Shown in pieces: positions 46,935 to 58,600 of a stretch of 64,000 nt of DNA. Every line of letters begins with the position of its first letter. Position 1 is the first letter of the stretch. Source of the DNA: Phoronis australis (lineage: Eukaryota; Phoronida; Phoronidae); the NCBI GenBank assembly GCA_002633005.1, contig NMRA01000351.1, forward strand, positions 353,720-417,719. Direction: 5' to 3'. The notes below the pieces were generated by a model. That model was not told the DNA's origin, searched no databases, and saw only the letters and a program-made list of their open reading frames with translations. The position numbers and the translations under genes are program-made.

Positions 46935-49900
46935 ATTTGGCGATGCCTTGAATGATTTGTTTGAGGATGGAAACCACTCTCTTTCATGTGGTGGAATAAT
47001 TTGATGCACATTTTTTGTGACGGAGTAACTAGTTTATAATTGCATTGTGGATGAGGAAATGGATCTACTGCTTGTGTACAGGAGTTGGATGCATGTCGTG
47101 TCTGTATTAGTGTTTTAGTTTGAGGTCGAAGAATTTCATTAAACCGCCGGCCATAAGAGCTTTAGATACGTTGATGAAATATTTCACTCAGTGGAAACTT
47201 TGTCAAAGGCAGTCTCTTGTTTATTTTGAAGGCATCATTGCTACAAACTATCAAGAGGCATTATGTGATAATTTTTAGCCCATTATATTGTTATATTGTA
47301 AAAATTGATCCTAGCACATAGCATTTTAGTTACTCAAGTGGACTATGGCATTGCTTTAATTGTTGTTAGTGGCATGTCCCAGTGAAATAGGCTACTCACC
47401 ATAGAACACAACAATCGATTGGGTATTGAAAATGGCTGTACAGCATATGTCTCATGAAGTCTGCAAATATTCAATGGGCCTTGAGGCCTGTCCCAGTGAC
47501 GTAGCAACACACCAACCCAGCCAGCGTGGTATTTGAAGTGCTTTTGTCTCGTAGAATTTGTAAAATGTAATTGACTTTTTGTGTAAATTAACGTTAATTT
47601 ACTCATTAGCTTGTGCTGTTTCACTGTTCTGGGCTCTTTGGAACAAGTTGCATAAATTATGTAAATAAGTACAAAAAATCTATGAACATGGATCAGTTTC
47701 AAAGTTTAATTCACCAAACTGGTTGTTATTTTTTGTATAATCAAGTTTTCATTTATTCAACAATTCTTTATACTGTGTAACGTTAAGGTTTAGGTGGTTT
47801 TTCTTTTCCGGACAACGATTTTGAGGTGTAAATCAAAATGATACCAAACCAAGCCTATTAACGGATTGGACTTTGCTACTGAAGTGAATCTTCATAATTT
47901 TGGAGCAACGAACTCGCCTAAATAGGGTTTAGTATCTTTTTAAGTGGGCAGTTCATTTACTGGCCATCAGAGGTTATATCAAGGTCAATTCTATCACTTG
48001 TGCTCTGAATACTTGTGGGTGTCAACAGAGGGCATACCGGTTGTGGAGTCAGTGAAGCTCACCCTACGAGGTGTATGCCAAACTCTTGTCACATCTTGTG
48101 TAGTCATAATGCTGAGTTATCCAACATGAAACATGGAGCGAGGACATTAAATACTTTTCCCTTTCCATGCTTTCGCCACCAGTTATATGTGTCTAGTATC
48201 TCTGGTGTCGCAACAGTGATGAGTACTGACGTTTTAAAAACTTTTGACCCGGCTTTCTGTTTTGAAGAAATCCCAAAAATGTTTTCACTCAGGTATGAAA
48301 CCCTGAGTGAGACCTTTACTCGTCCCCAAATTTTCCGTTAGGTGAGTTGTTGAATAGGTCGTGAGTGACAAATACATGTAATGCATGATCGCAATATATT
48401 TTTTTTAGTCTATCCTCGTCATGTCCTTTATGGGCATTTTATATCAGTGCAGAACGTGTTCTTGGGTCACTCTTCTGCAACTGGGTGGTCAAGCGAAAAG
48501 CGAGCCGGAACAAATAGTGCGACTCGCCTAGCGTCCCTTATTGGCATCAAAATAACATCCACGCTTCGATATAACAGTTTAATATATGTACCTGTGTGTG
48601 TTCTTCTTAGTACACCTGTACTTTACACTGCCAGTTATATTGTATTAGCTTTATCATCCTGGAATAGGAGTCGCATCATTGTGAATTATCTTCAGAATAT
48701 ATATTTTTGGTTTCTGCTCGCATAGCAGTTAATATGCTTTTCTGCATAAGCTTGCACTGCGCTTGTTTTGTTTGAATTTCGAATAGTAATTCTACTGTTA
48801 AAGAGCAGTTATTATTGTGAATTAATTTACTAATAAATCTAGAAGTTCTGTTGCTGATATTTAGTTGCTTTGTTATTGTGTTGTCAGTAAATGTCTGTTT
48901 TATATGGAATAAGTTTGCACGCGTGTGTTGCTCTACTTTGAAGCCCTTTACGGTACAAAAACATCATGAATATATAACAGAAATTACATGAAAATGTAAC
49001 TACATGTACATGTGAGGAGTCAAAAGTTGAAATTTTAGAATTGGTAATTTATAAAGGCGTACTATCACATAATACACTAGTGAAAATAAACATGTCACAA
49101 CCAACACTTTTATTTCTGCATTCACTATCATCTTTGTTGAAGTAAGATATACGTGTGCTACATTTAGGGTGCGTGCGCGAGGAAATGATTTCTTTTAACA
49201 ACTTTGTTACGGCTCTTACTGGATGACATTTTTATCAATGCGGTTCATTGCTGTACTCGAGAGGTCGCTCACTTTAGCAACACTAGACTTACTTTTGGAT
49301 GACTTAGTGTTCGAAAAATAATCTACATGTACATAAGATAATCCTCACTGGTAAGAAATCTGCCTTGAATGGTCACCACTTTTTGAAAATTCCATTTTGT
49401 TGCCCACGAAGTACCATAATAAGTAAAAATTTTGTCCATTCTAAGGGCGCACTCTGGTTAACTAATTGCAGCTTCAGTGGAACAATTAGGTAACACTGGG
49501 GTCAAATGTTACCGAAAAAGGCAACCATTCTCCCTCAAACCACTGCGTTGAAAAATGTTTTGTTTACTAATAACAACGTTTGACAATAGCAAAATTTAAA
49601 GCCGCGAGCACTATTCCGGTATAGTCTATTGCCTTGAGACATCTTGAATTTGATTTTTATATGGTTTGATTTGCTTATTTGAAAAGACTCGGGAACAATT
49701 ATAATGTAGTGAACATTTAATTAAGAAAATGAATAACTTCATAATTAAAATAGAGCCGTTTTCAACCCATTTTCTAAAGGTTCTGGACAGTGCTAATCAG
49801 ACAAACTGTTTTACCTGGCGTGTTCAGCATTTTTGTTTTATTTTTTTGTCTCTTATCGAAAATACGTGTAACAAGCCTTTGAATTCGGTAAACATATGTA

Positions 49901-50780
49901 CAAAACTATACTGTTAATTAAATCAGTTTTTGTCCACAATAAGATCAAAAACCGGACGATCGCCGCACAAATAAAAAAAGTTCATGTTATCATATTTACA
50001 ACAATTTAGGACAACAAGTGCCAACATACAGCTCAGGTAACATCCATAGAGTGAAGTGAGAGATACATAGAATATGGTCAGTAGCTGGTCATCACCATAG
50101 CTGCAGGGTCATATAATGTATATACTATACTATAACTATACTGGGAATTTCTAATATATGTAGTAAGTCATTGGACGTTTATTAGGAAAATAGCTTTTAT
50201 TTTTTTCACTTTGTAGTGCGCACGATGTAAGCCACAGACCTATAAATGGAATTACACCCTCATCGACATGGAAGTTTCAGTTACGAAATTTCTTTGTATC
50301 AATAGACTGCTACGTTAGTCAAGACTTATTTTATACATACATGTACATAGATGCCAAAATACTTGATGACAAATTTATATCTCAAGCCGAAGTGAAACAA
50401 CCAGCATGAACGTGATTATCTGTAACGCCGCTATCTAGTGGCAGCAGGGAATATCTCGACAAATTGTTTAAAGTTTATGAATAAAACAATATTTAAGCTT
50501 CCACATGCTTCGGTGTACTCACACACATCCTCAACAAGAAAACACTGGCTACCTTATGACGGTATGCGTGTGTTTACATCGAAACATGTCTAAAACATTG
50601 TGACAGACTTGTCTTCATTGAGACTATTTAGAATATTCTGTAGACTGTTTTCACTCTTTCGAATTTGTTAATGTTGTAAATTTCGACGTATAACTAAAAA
50701 GCATCAATTTGCCACTCAACTGGGTCGTTGTTGCCAATTTATAATTACAACACAAAAAATCGTGTAGGTTAGGCCAATAT
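46935..50780. other. Intergenic GYS to gene 4, first part
   Basis: AT-rich, with no coding exon or clear repeat recognised apart from short ACATGTA runs. ORFs here lack family signatures or splice support. Confidence 0.45.
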
Positions 50781-51294
50781 GAAGTGTTAACGTATTTTAG
50801 TTAGTATAGAGAGTGTTGAAGGGCACTCTGAAGTGTTAACGGTAATTTAGTTAGTATAGAGAGTGTTGAAGGCCACTCTGAAGTGTTAACGGTAGTTAGT
50901 TAGTATAGAGAGTGTTGAAGGGCACTCTGAAGTGTTAACGGTAGTTTAGTTAGTATAGAGAGTGTTGAAGGCCATTCTGAAGTGTTAACGGTAGTTAGTT
51001 AGTATAGAGAGTGTTGAAGGCCACTCTGAAGTGTTAACGGTAGTTTGTTAGTATAGAGAGTGTTGAAGGCCATTCTGAAGTGTTAACGGTAGTTTAGTTA
51101 GTATAGAGAGTGCTGAAGGTCACCCTGAAGTGTTAACATAGTTTAGTTAGTATAGAGAGTGTTGAAGGCCACCCCGTAGCGTTAAGGTAGTTTATGTACA
51201 TGTAGTATACATGTAGAGGGTGCTGAAGGTCACTCTGAAGTGTTAACGGTAGTTTAGTTAGTACATGTATGTAGAGAGTGTTGAAGGCCACTCT
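50781..51294. repeat. 50-bp minisatellite
   Basis: Ten units, core GAAGTGTTAACGGTAGTTTA then 'gttagtatagagagtgttgaaggccactct'. Homogeneous in the first seven units and diverged in the last three. Confidence 0.95.
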
Positions 51295-52202
51295 CCACTG
51301 TGTTCCAGATCCTCGACTTATTTATTAAGTGTTTTTTGTTTCTAAGTTTTAATTATTTACTTTCAAATTGCCACAATTTCACTCGTTCTTATCTTACTTA
51401 TATTTAATTATTTACTATCAATGTTATCCTTATATTTGTCCATGTAGTGGTGCATATTTTTAGTTTAGTTTAGTTGCACTTCACTAATGCATATTAAATA
51501 TACATTCGTGAAGTGCGATTATACTTGTTAAATGCAATGGAAAAAAATGGAGAATGTATAAAACCAATGAATCCTTAAAAAGAATAAGTTAATGAATCCA
51601 TAAATGGGAGGATAAACAGTGCTGTCATTCTGATGAAATGTAACGAATTGATGACTCGTAATGTATAATTGAAGTAATTACGGATTACAATAAAACGCGG
51701 CGATTTAATGAACACGTAAAATGATACCGTCGTTTATTGCAATGCACTCGTAAAGTAGAACGAATTTATGAAATTGTTAACTGAATTGTATGATTTAAAT
51801 CTGTAAAATACCAGAAATTAACGAAACATTGCATCAATGAAATGCGACGATTTACTGAGGAGGTACATGTAAACGTTTAGAATGCAAATACATGTACAGG
51901 CATTAGCAGGTTCTGTTATTAGTGTACCCTCTGTTGCCAACCTTTAACATATGCAGTGCAGTCAAAGATTTTATAGTTCTTTGGTGCTGTATTGAATCCG
52001 AAACGAGAAAGAAGAATCAATGGCTTATGTAAAACTCGTGCAATTATTTATCATATCCGGCTTGTTCAAAATGCGTGTTAGATGTGACGTCGGTTTTGGT
52101 TTATTCCAGAGGTACATGTAGGTATTACGGTTTATGAGTTAAACTGAACTTCAAAAATCGCGAAATTGTTATGATTATACTGAGTGCCTCAGTCGGGTAG
52201 AC
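51295..52202. other. Intergenic AT-rich stretch
   Basis: No coding signal recognised. Confidence 0.4.
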
Positions 52203-53210
52203 ATGCACTGATACGCCGTAAAATGTAACAATTTCGTAAAATGTAACAAGTTGTTGCATTTTATGCAATTGTTACAATTTAGGTGGAATGCATATGTGAG
52301 AAATGTACCATTGTTACATTTTAAGAAAGCGACGTCATATTTCATGAATTTGCAAGGTATTTGTCACACACGGAGGATAACCGTTCACACACTTAACGCC
52401 TTCTTTCTCGTCTTGTGTGAATGAAACTGTAATACATGTGCGAGGTCGACTTTTTAGATGTGTCCCTTTGTACTTTCCATGGTTTTTTGAACGTGAGTAG
52501 TTTAATAGTATAGTAAAAATGTACATCGTACAGTTTCAACTCCACACGAAAGTATTTTCCAGGATCAGGTAACAAGTTTTTTATCGTTAAAGCGTTCTTG
52601 CATTTTTTGTTGACGCTAACAAACCAATTTTTATCCGTAATTACAGTAAATACACTTCCCTTCCTAAGAACAACAATGACATCGTATTTGGCTAATATTT
52701 ATCGTATTTCTTCGGGGACGAACGACAACAACAAAATTTTTCATTGAGAATTCTATTTCGGAAGCCAATTTGATAGAAAAAACACCAGTTTTAGTCCACG
52801 ATAGTTTGGTTTATTTCGGCCAGTGTTTTATTGCCTTAGAGTCATCGCTAATGCAGTAATTGCCCTGCTTCACACAAAATGAGCAAAATCAAAGTTTTTG
52901 ATGCCGACAGGTGTTGTCTACCACCTTAGTTACGATTGACGATTTCGTAAAGACATTGTGGTGGAAGGAAATAAAAACACGCGTTTGTTTGCCAGCAGGT
53001 TGACAGATTTTGCCAAAGCAACAGGAAAATATCGCCTTTGAGAAGGGTGAGCCATTAGTTCAAAAAAGTGGTGGAATAATGACGAAATGGATATCATTGT
53101 TCCTATGATGTCAAACTTGCCTGAAATAGCGGTGGTAACAACAGGTTAAACCGTTACGTGTAAACGTAAAAATAGGATGCCTAGTACTCTGAAGGGACAT
53201 TTTGCTCAAA

Positions 53211-53456
53211 CCTGGGGCACGTTCCAACAAAACTGACTTAGCTAAGACAAATCTTAAGTTTTAGTTAATTTTAAAATAAAAGTTAAATTTGTCTCAAAAC
53301 CAATTCAAGAAAGAGATCCTAAGTACCACTTAAGAGTGTGACATAAGTTTTGTCTTAATTTTGATTAACTTACCGACTGCTGAAGTTCCAAAGTTTGGAA
53401 TTTAAAACAAATATTAAAATTAAGTCGAAAATGAACTTCTTGGAACAGGCCCCTGG
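53211..53456. mobile_element. Small MITE nested inside the 2.17 kb element
   Basis: Imperfect inverted ends CTGGGGCACGTTCCAACAA and, reversed, CAGGGGCCTGTTCCAAGAA. The interior is partly palindromic ('cttaagttttagttaatttt'). Confidence 0.6.
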
Positions 53457-53677
53457 TGGGCTTACTCTGCATCCACAGCTGTCAAGACATTCCTCACAAT
53501 ATCGTTAAAGCTGAACTTAGGAGCCCCTTTAAAATAATATTGGGAGAGCACTCGCTGTCCACTATGGATAGCCCGATGACAACATTAACAATAAATGAGA
53601 TGATTTTAAAATCTTTTATTTCCATGATGTATTAGCACTTTGCTAAACATGTATTGTGTCCTCGTCAAATAAATTTA

Positions 53678-53885
53678 ATAATAATAATGATAATGTTAAT
53701 GATAATGATAATGATAATAAGGATAATATTAATAATAATAATAAAAATAATAATAAAAATAAAAATAATAATAATAATAATAACGAAAACGATAACGAGT
53801 AATTGTAGTGGCAGTGGTAATAGTATTAATAGTTGTAACAGTAGTGATAGTAATGTAATACTAATAAAAATGATAATAATTAAGT
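53678..53885. repeat. Imperfect ATA/ATG trinucleotide microsatellite
   Basis: AATAATAATGATAATG-type runs. Both strands show long Ile-rich ORFs, which are artefacts of the repeat. Confidence 0.92.
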
Positions 53886-54388
53886 AGTCAAATTCATGTC
53901 GTGTCAGCCCGGAAAGCATTCCTATAGAAGATGTATACGAACAGTGCCGCCCAAATGGTGTTTTTTTCACAGAAAAAATACTCTGAAAAAGAGTGTCATT
54001 TTCGACATAACTAAAAAGTACCTTTCCTGAATTTCTGGAACAGAAGTGTGCGAAAATGAGAGGTTTTACTCAAATTAGTCTCTAAATGGGTCACTTTTTT
54101 GTACGAGTCCACTCTCTAAATGGGTAGGTATTCAAAATTTTCGGGCTCCACTCCTCCTCTAAAATACTCCAGTAACCCCGGCCGTGTCAAATACCACTTG
54201 TTGGTGATTTTGGTCATTTTCTTTGCAATATGACCTGGGTTTCGTAAAATGTAACAATGGTACATTTCTCGCTTGTGCGTCCGACGAGAAATGTAACAAC
54301 TACATAAAATGTAACAACTTGTTACATTTTAGGAGAGGTTTAGCAACGTAAAGTAACATTTGTTACATTTTACGGCGTATCAATGCAC

Positions 54389-55189
54389 TCCGTTGCACAC
54401 AGTCATCAAACAATCGTATCCCTGACATTCTGACCCATGTGGAGAACAAACAACTCCTTGTAACGATTTTCAAAAGAAATACTAATGATAGTATGGGGAA
54501 AATCGACATATCGTTATGACCCATCGTAAATATGCAATTTGTATAACTGGCGATTAGCTGTCTTCAAATTCTTTAGTGATCTCCAAATTCTTTAAAAATG
54601 CCTCCGCTCTGGCCCCGCCCCCCGCTTCCTAAAGCTATGCCCCCAGTGTGCGTTATTTGCTTCAGTGTCAAGCGAGTGGAACTCGTGCTTCAGTAGTGAA
54701 AAGAAATGCTGACGCGGTTAATGAGAGAACAGAATTTGAACAAGCAGAATGGTAGTTTGTAAAAAACAAAAGCCTTAAATAGTATACAATATCTGTTGAA
54801 ATACAAAACAGTCATCGTTTGACTTTGACCGAGTGCAACTTCAACACGGTTCAACTTGCAATTTATTTCCAATGAAAACCGCATGAGATTATCGACTTCG
54901 ACGTTGTACACTATACATGTATGGTGTAAATAGCTGGATTACAGTTAAAATCACTGTGAGCTCAGATATTTATTTAGTGCATCTGAGCTGTGAGTAAACA
55001 GATTGTCATTTCGTTAAATACTTGTACGTGCATGGTTGATCAAGATGACCTATTCGGCATTCATCGGCATTAGTCAATGGAATTGCTCCCCGTAGGATGA
55101 ATACTAGGTCAGAGCTACACCTCCTGGCACAGCTCATTGGTCAGTACAGACACATGCCAGGTCACACGTCAGCCAAGGTCAAGCAATTT
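54389..55189. other. Intergenic
   Basis: No recognisable feature apart from AT-rich DNA. Confidence 0.4.
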
Positions 55190-55421
55190 TTATAAGAACG
55201 CCGATCGCTTTAGATGAATACTTAGAACAACAACGCTAGAACCCCGCAAGAAGGTTACTCATATTTGAAAGCACGTGAGCGGGCGAAATTTATTTTAATT
55301 TTTCATTATTCATTGTGGGATCACAACTGTGGTGTGGAAGCTTGCAAAGAGAAACACGGGCGACTCTTCTCTCAAAATCATAAAGGAATATAATATTTGC
55401 ATCGCATGAGATCATAATCCA
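55190..55421 (+). promoter_or_regulatory. Possible TATA-like promoter and 5' UTR of HYR/sushi gene
   Basis: TTTTTATAAGAAC at about 55187-55199 lies about 230 bp upstream of the start codon at 55422. Position and sequence fit a core promoter, but nothing else supports it. Confidence 0.3.
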
Positions 55422-55636
55422 ATGGGAGCAGCGGCGAGCGCTATCGTTGGTGTTGTCGTCCTGGTTGCAGCAATCATTTCGGTGGCGGTAGTTAGTTATG
55501 TCACGCATTCAGGGGGCGCTGCGTCCCCTCAAAGGACGTGCCTACAGCTATCATGTCCATCACCGACAGACACAGTGGCGGAACGACTTCAAACTGTAGC
55601 AACCGTTTCTTGGCCCGAACCATCTTGCAAGTGCTG
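55422..55636 (+). CDS. HYR/sushi gene exon 1: signal-anchor and first half of HYR 1
   Basis: MGAAASAIVGVVVLVAAIIS begins the hydrophobic segment (residues 3-27). G2 with S6 also fits an N-myristoylation consensus. CPSPTD...ATVSWPEPS is the N-terminal HYR signature. Ends phase 2 at TG|GTAGGA (or after AA at 55630). Confidence 0.65.
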
Positions 55637-58600
55637 GTAGGATTGTTTGTAAAACCTTAGCAAAAGGCTGTATTTGTATACTTATCAGCTGTATGGTTTT
55701 ATTGGATAAACTTTATTTTTGAAACTAGAAACGTTGCTGATGCGATAATGAAATGCCAGCTCTTAGTTCTTTTAGTAAGGAATGCATGGCAGTTACACAC
55801 ATTTATTCAATAGACAAGAGACTCAAGGTACATGACGTCCTCTTAGGTTCATCGCTATACCATATACATGTAAATCATGTTTTGAGCAACGACCTGGTTC
55901 TTCGATCAAACGTTGCTTCATTACCGGTTCAGACATACCAGAAAAAAATTAAAAGCGCAACTGACGGAACGACAAAAACCCCACTTCCATTCGCGTCGTC
56001 ATTTATCAGTCGTCAACGATGAGCCTCACTGCTGTCGCCTTACTTCAGATCACGTGGTAATGTGAAAGAAATATTGATAGGCTATGCAAATTATTGTGGA
56101 AGATGATCCATGGACGCACCTGTCCCCTTGCTTCCACGATGCGTCTACTCGGATTTGTAGTATCGGCGGACTACGACTTACATGTATTATGAGATCCATA
56201 TATGTACGTGTTGCCATTCACGCTTACATGTATGGTCGGTGCGAGTCCCACTGACAGAGAGGGACGACACTCAAAAAACAAGAAGTTGAAAGATCTCAGC
56301 TAGATATAGATGTATATAAAATTTTGAACACTGATTCGGGTCTTATTTGGAATTTTAGTTTCCCGCCGATAAATCTACGAGAATAAGCGGCAAGCAACGT
56401 TCGCGGCTGTTAAAATCGTTCCTAACACAAATTCGCGTTTACAACGCGCTCCCTGAGGAAATTCCGTGTTTGTATTGTGTGTTCAGTGAAACGCGCCAAA
56501 AACATGTATAGCGTCGGTCAAGAATGTTTACGAATTGTAGTATAATAGCCGTAGGTTAAAGGTCACCTTAAATACCGTGACTCACTTGTTTATCTTGACA
56601 AGAAAAAATTGGTCAATATTACCTAGGTGAACTTCATTCTTTTTAATACATTGTAAGGTCGCCAGTCCTCCCAAAAACAGCACACTCAGAGTAAATCATC
56701 CGCGGATACGACTACGTACACGACTGTTGCACATATTAAATGTATGACTAATCAGAGTGTGAAGTTTCCTACCCGATTTTTCAAGCTAAAGTATCGTAGT
56801 GCAAAAGTCAAAAATCGGGAGCGTTCATTGTTCTGCATAAGAAATCACTTGTAACCACAAATTGCCCTGTTGTCGCAATTTTGGCAATCGCCCATTGTCG
56901 CCTTTTGATAACCAACAATGGGCCATCGTGTAAGCTCCGCCCACGGGTTGACCATATTTGTTTAGGCGGAAGTGAGCAGTTATTAGTTGAGAAAAATGTA
57001 CAAAATAACGCTGTTCACAAGTAGGAAAGTCATATATCTCAAAGTGGAGCACACCATTGCTTGGTTATTCAATACATGCCCGGAGATCGCTTAATTGGGA
57101 TCACGCGTTTTCCATGAAATTCGGTATCGGAAGGGACAAGACACGACTGAACAACTTCAAACGCGTTCCCTTGCTCGATTCGTGAATTCGCAGTAGTAGT
57201 GAGATTGTCGAGCCTATCTTTTCAAAACGCGTCGATCAATTTCAATAAAATTGCCCAATTTCTAATCCAAAATAAATGAACATAATTTCCGTGCCAGGAT
57301 TTTTCCAGTAAGTTTTGGACAACTTATATTATTTGATCTAAAGTGTATTATTGACAAGATCGCGCGTTTTGTCAAGCTTCAAAAACGCAAAACGTAAATA
57401 TAAAACAAAAAACAAATGTTTTATCCGTATATTTAAACATTAATAACTTAAAACTATGCTGAAGAAAACCCTTGTCAAAATCCTCATTTTAGAGAAAGCA
57501 TATAAGGTTATTATTGATTTTTTGTAGAATTTACAAAATTCTTCCAAAAATCCGAAAGACTTAAAAAATTCTGCGTGTTTTCTCAAATTTAGATTCATAT
57601 CTATGTTGCGGTACAGTTTTTGTTACCCAATTCTAAGGGTAACATACATAGAAAACCACACACCTTTAACACCCACCTTAACAACACCATGTAGTAACTG
57701 CTTGTTTTGGGTAATCAGTCACAGCACATGGAAAGTCAGGTATTACTGCTTTTGATGACATTGGAATCAGGGGATATATTATAACAAATAATCATATTGC
57801 TTGTGAGGCCGGTGGGGAGACTGGTGATCGAGTCGTGGTGGGTGGACACGGCGCCCAGGCTTTTCTTTCGCACGCAATTCATGATTAGGTAAGATCGTCA
57901 TAACCCTTATTACATGTACATGTATTTCACCCTGGCTCCTGAATTNAAAAAGGTCCCCAAGTTGCCACTCGTTTCATATCCCCCTGAAAAATGTCACGGC
58001 GTATTTGCGCAAATATTCTCTTGGGCCTGATGCACACCAAATACGTCGTGCAGAACATTGATCTTGAGGAAAATCGGGTTCGGGGGATTCCGGCGAACAG
58101 AGGGGACATATCGGTGAAGAATGGAGCGGAGCATCGCCTGTGAGACGACCTCCTTTTCATTTAATACTAGCACTGCATTTAATTTTAGTTTTATACATAA
58201 ACTACATTTTTGTTCTCTTTCTAGAAGTGATAGTAGGGTTCTTCGACAAACACAACGGATATGTAGTTCAGTAAGTTGCGCTGAGAATGAGGAGGTCTCA
58301 ATGAGATCCTTCCCAAGTTCATAATCATCTGCATTGAGGTATATGTTGTGACAAATGTTACATCGATGAGAAATGGTTTAGATGATAAATCATTGATTTT
58401 GGCAGTTCAGGCAGGTGCGTCTGTGGCAATTTTAATGCAGTAATTTGTCATTTAATGCTTGAGAAAGCAATAATTTATAGCTGCCGACTCATAAACGGGA
58501 AATTCGTTGCTTTTGAAACCATGAAAAATCCTGACGCTGTGCTCTGCACCTGTTTTTAGCTGTTTTGTTTGAGAATATGTGTAGTGAACATAAAGATTAC

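Larger units (their letters stand above)
52203..54388. mobile_element. 2.17 kb non-autonomous DNA transposon with 6-bp target duplication
   Basis: The element spans 52209-54382, flanked by ATGCAC at 52203-52208 and 54383-54388. Its inverted ends start TGATACGCCGTAAAATGTAA. Both ends also carry arrays of AAAATGTAACAA and its reverse complement (52219-52325; 54246-54377), like transposase-binding subterminal repeats. No transposase ORF is visible inside; it contains another MITE and a trinucleotide microsatellite. Confidence 0.88.

Noticed and set aside
53654-53970. Ile/Met-rich ORFs on both strands
   Set aside because: Translation of the ATA/ATG microsatellite.
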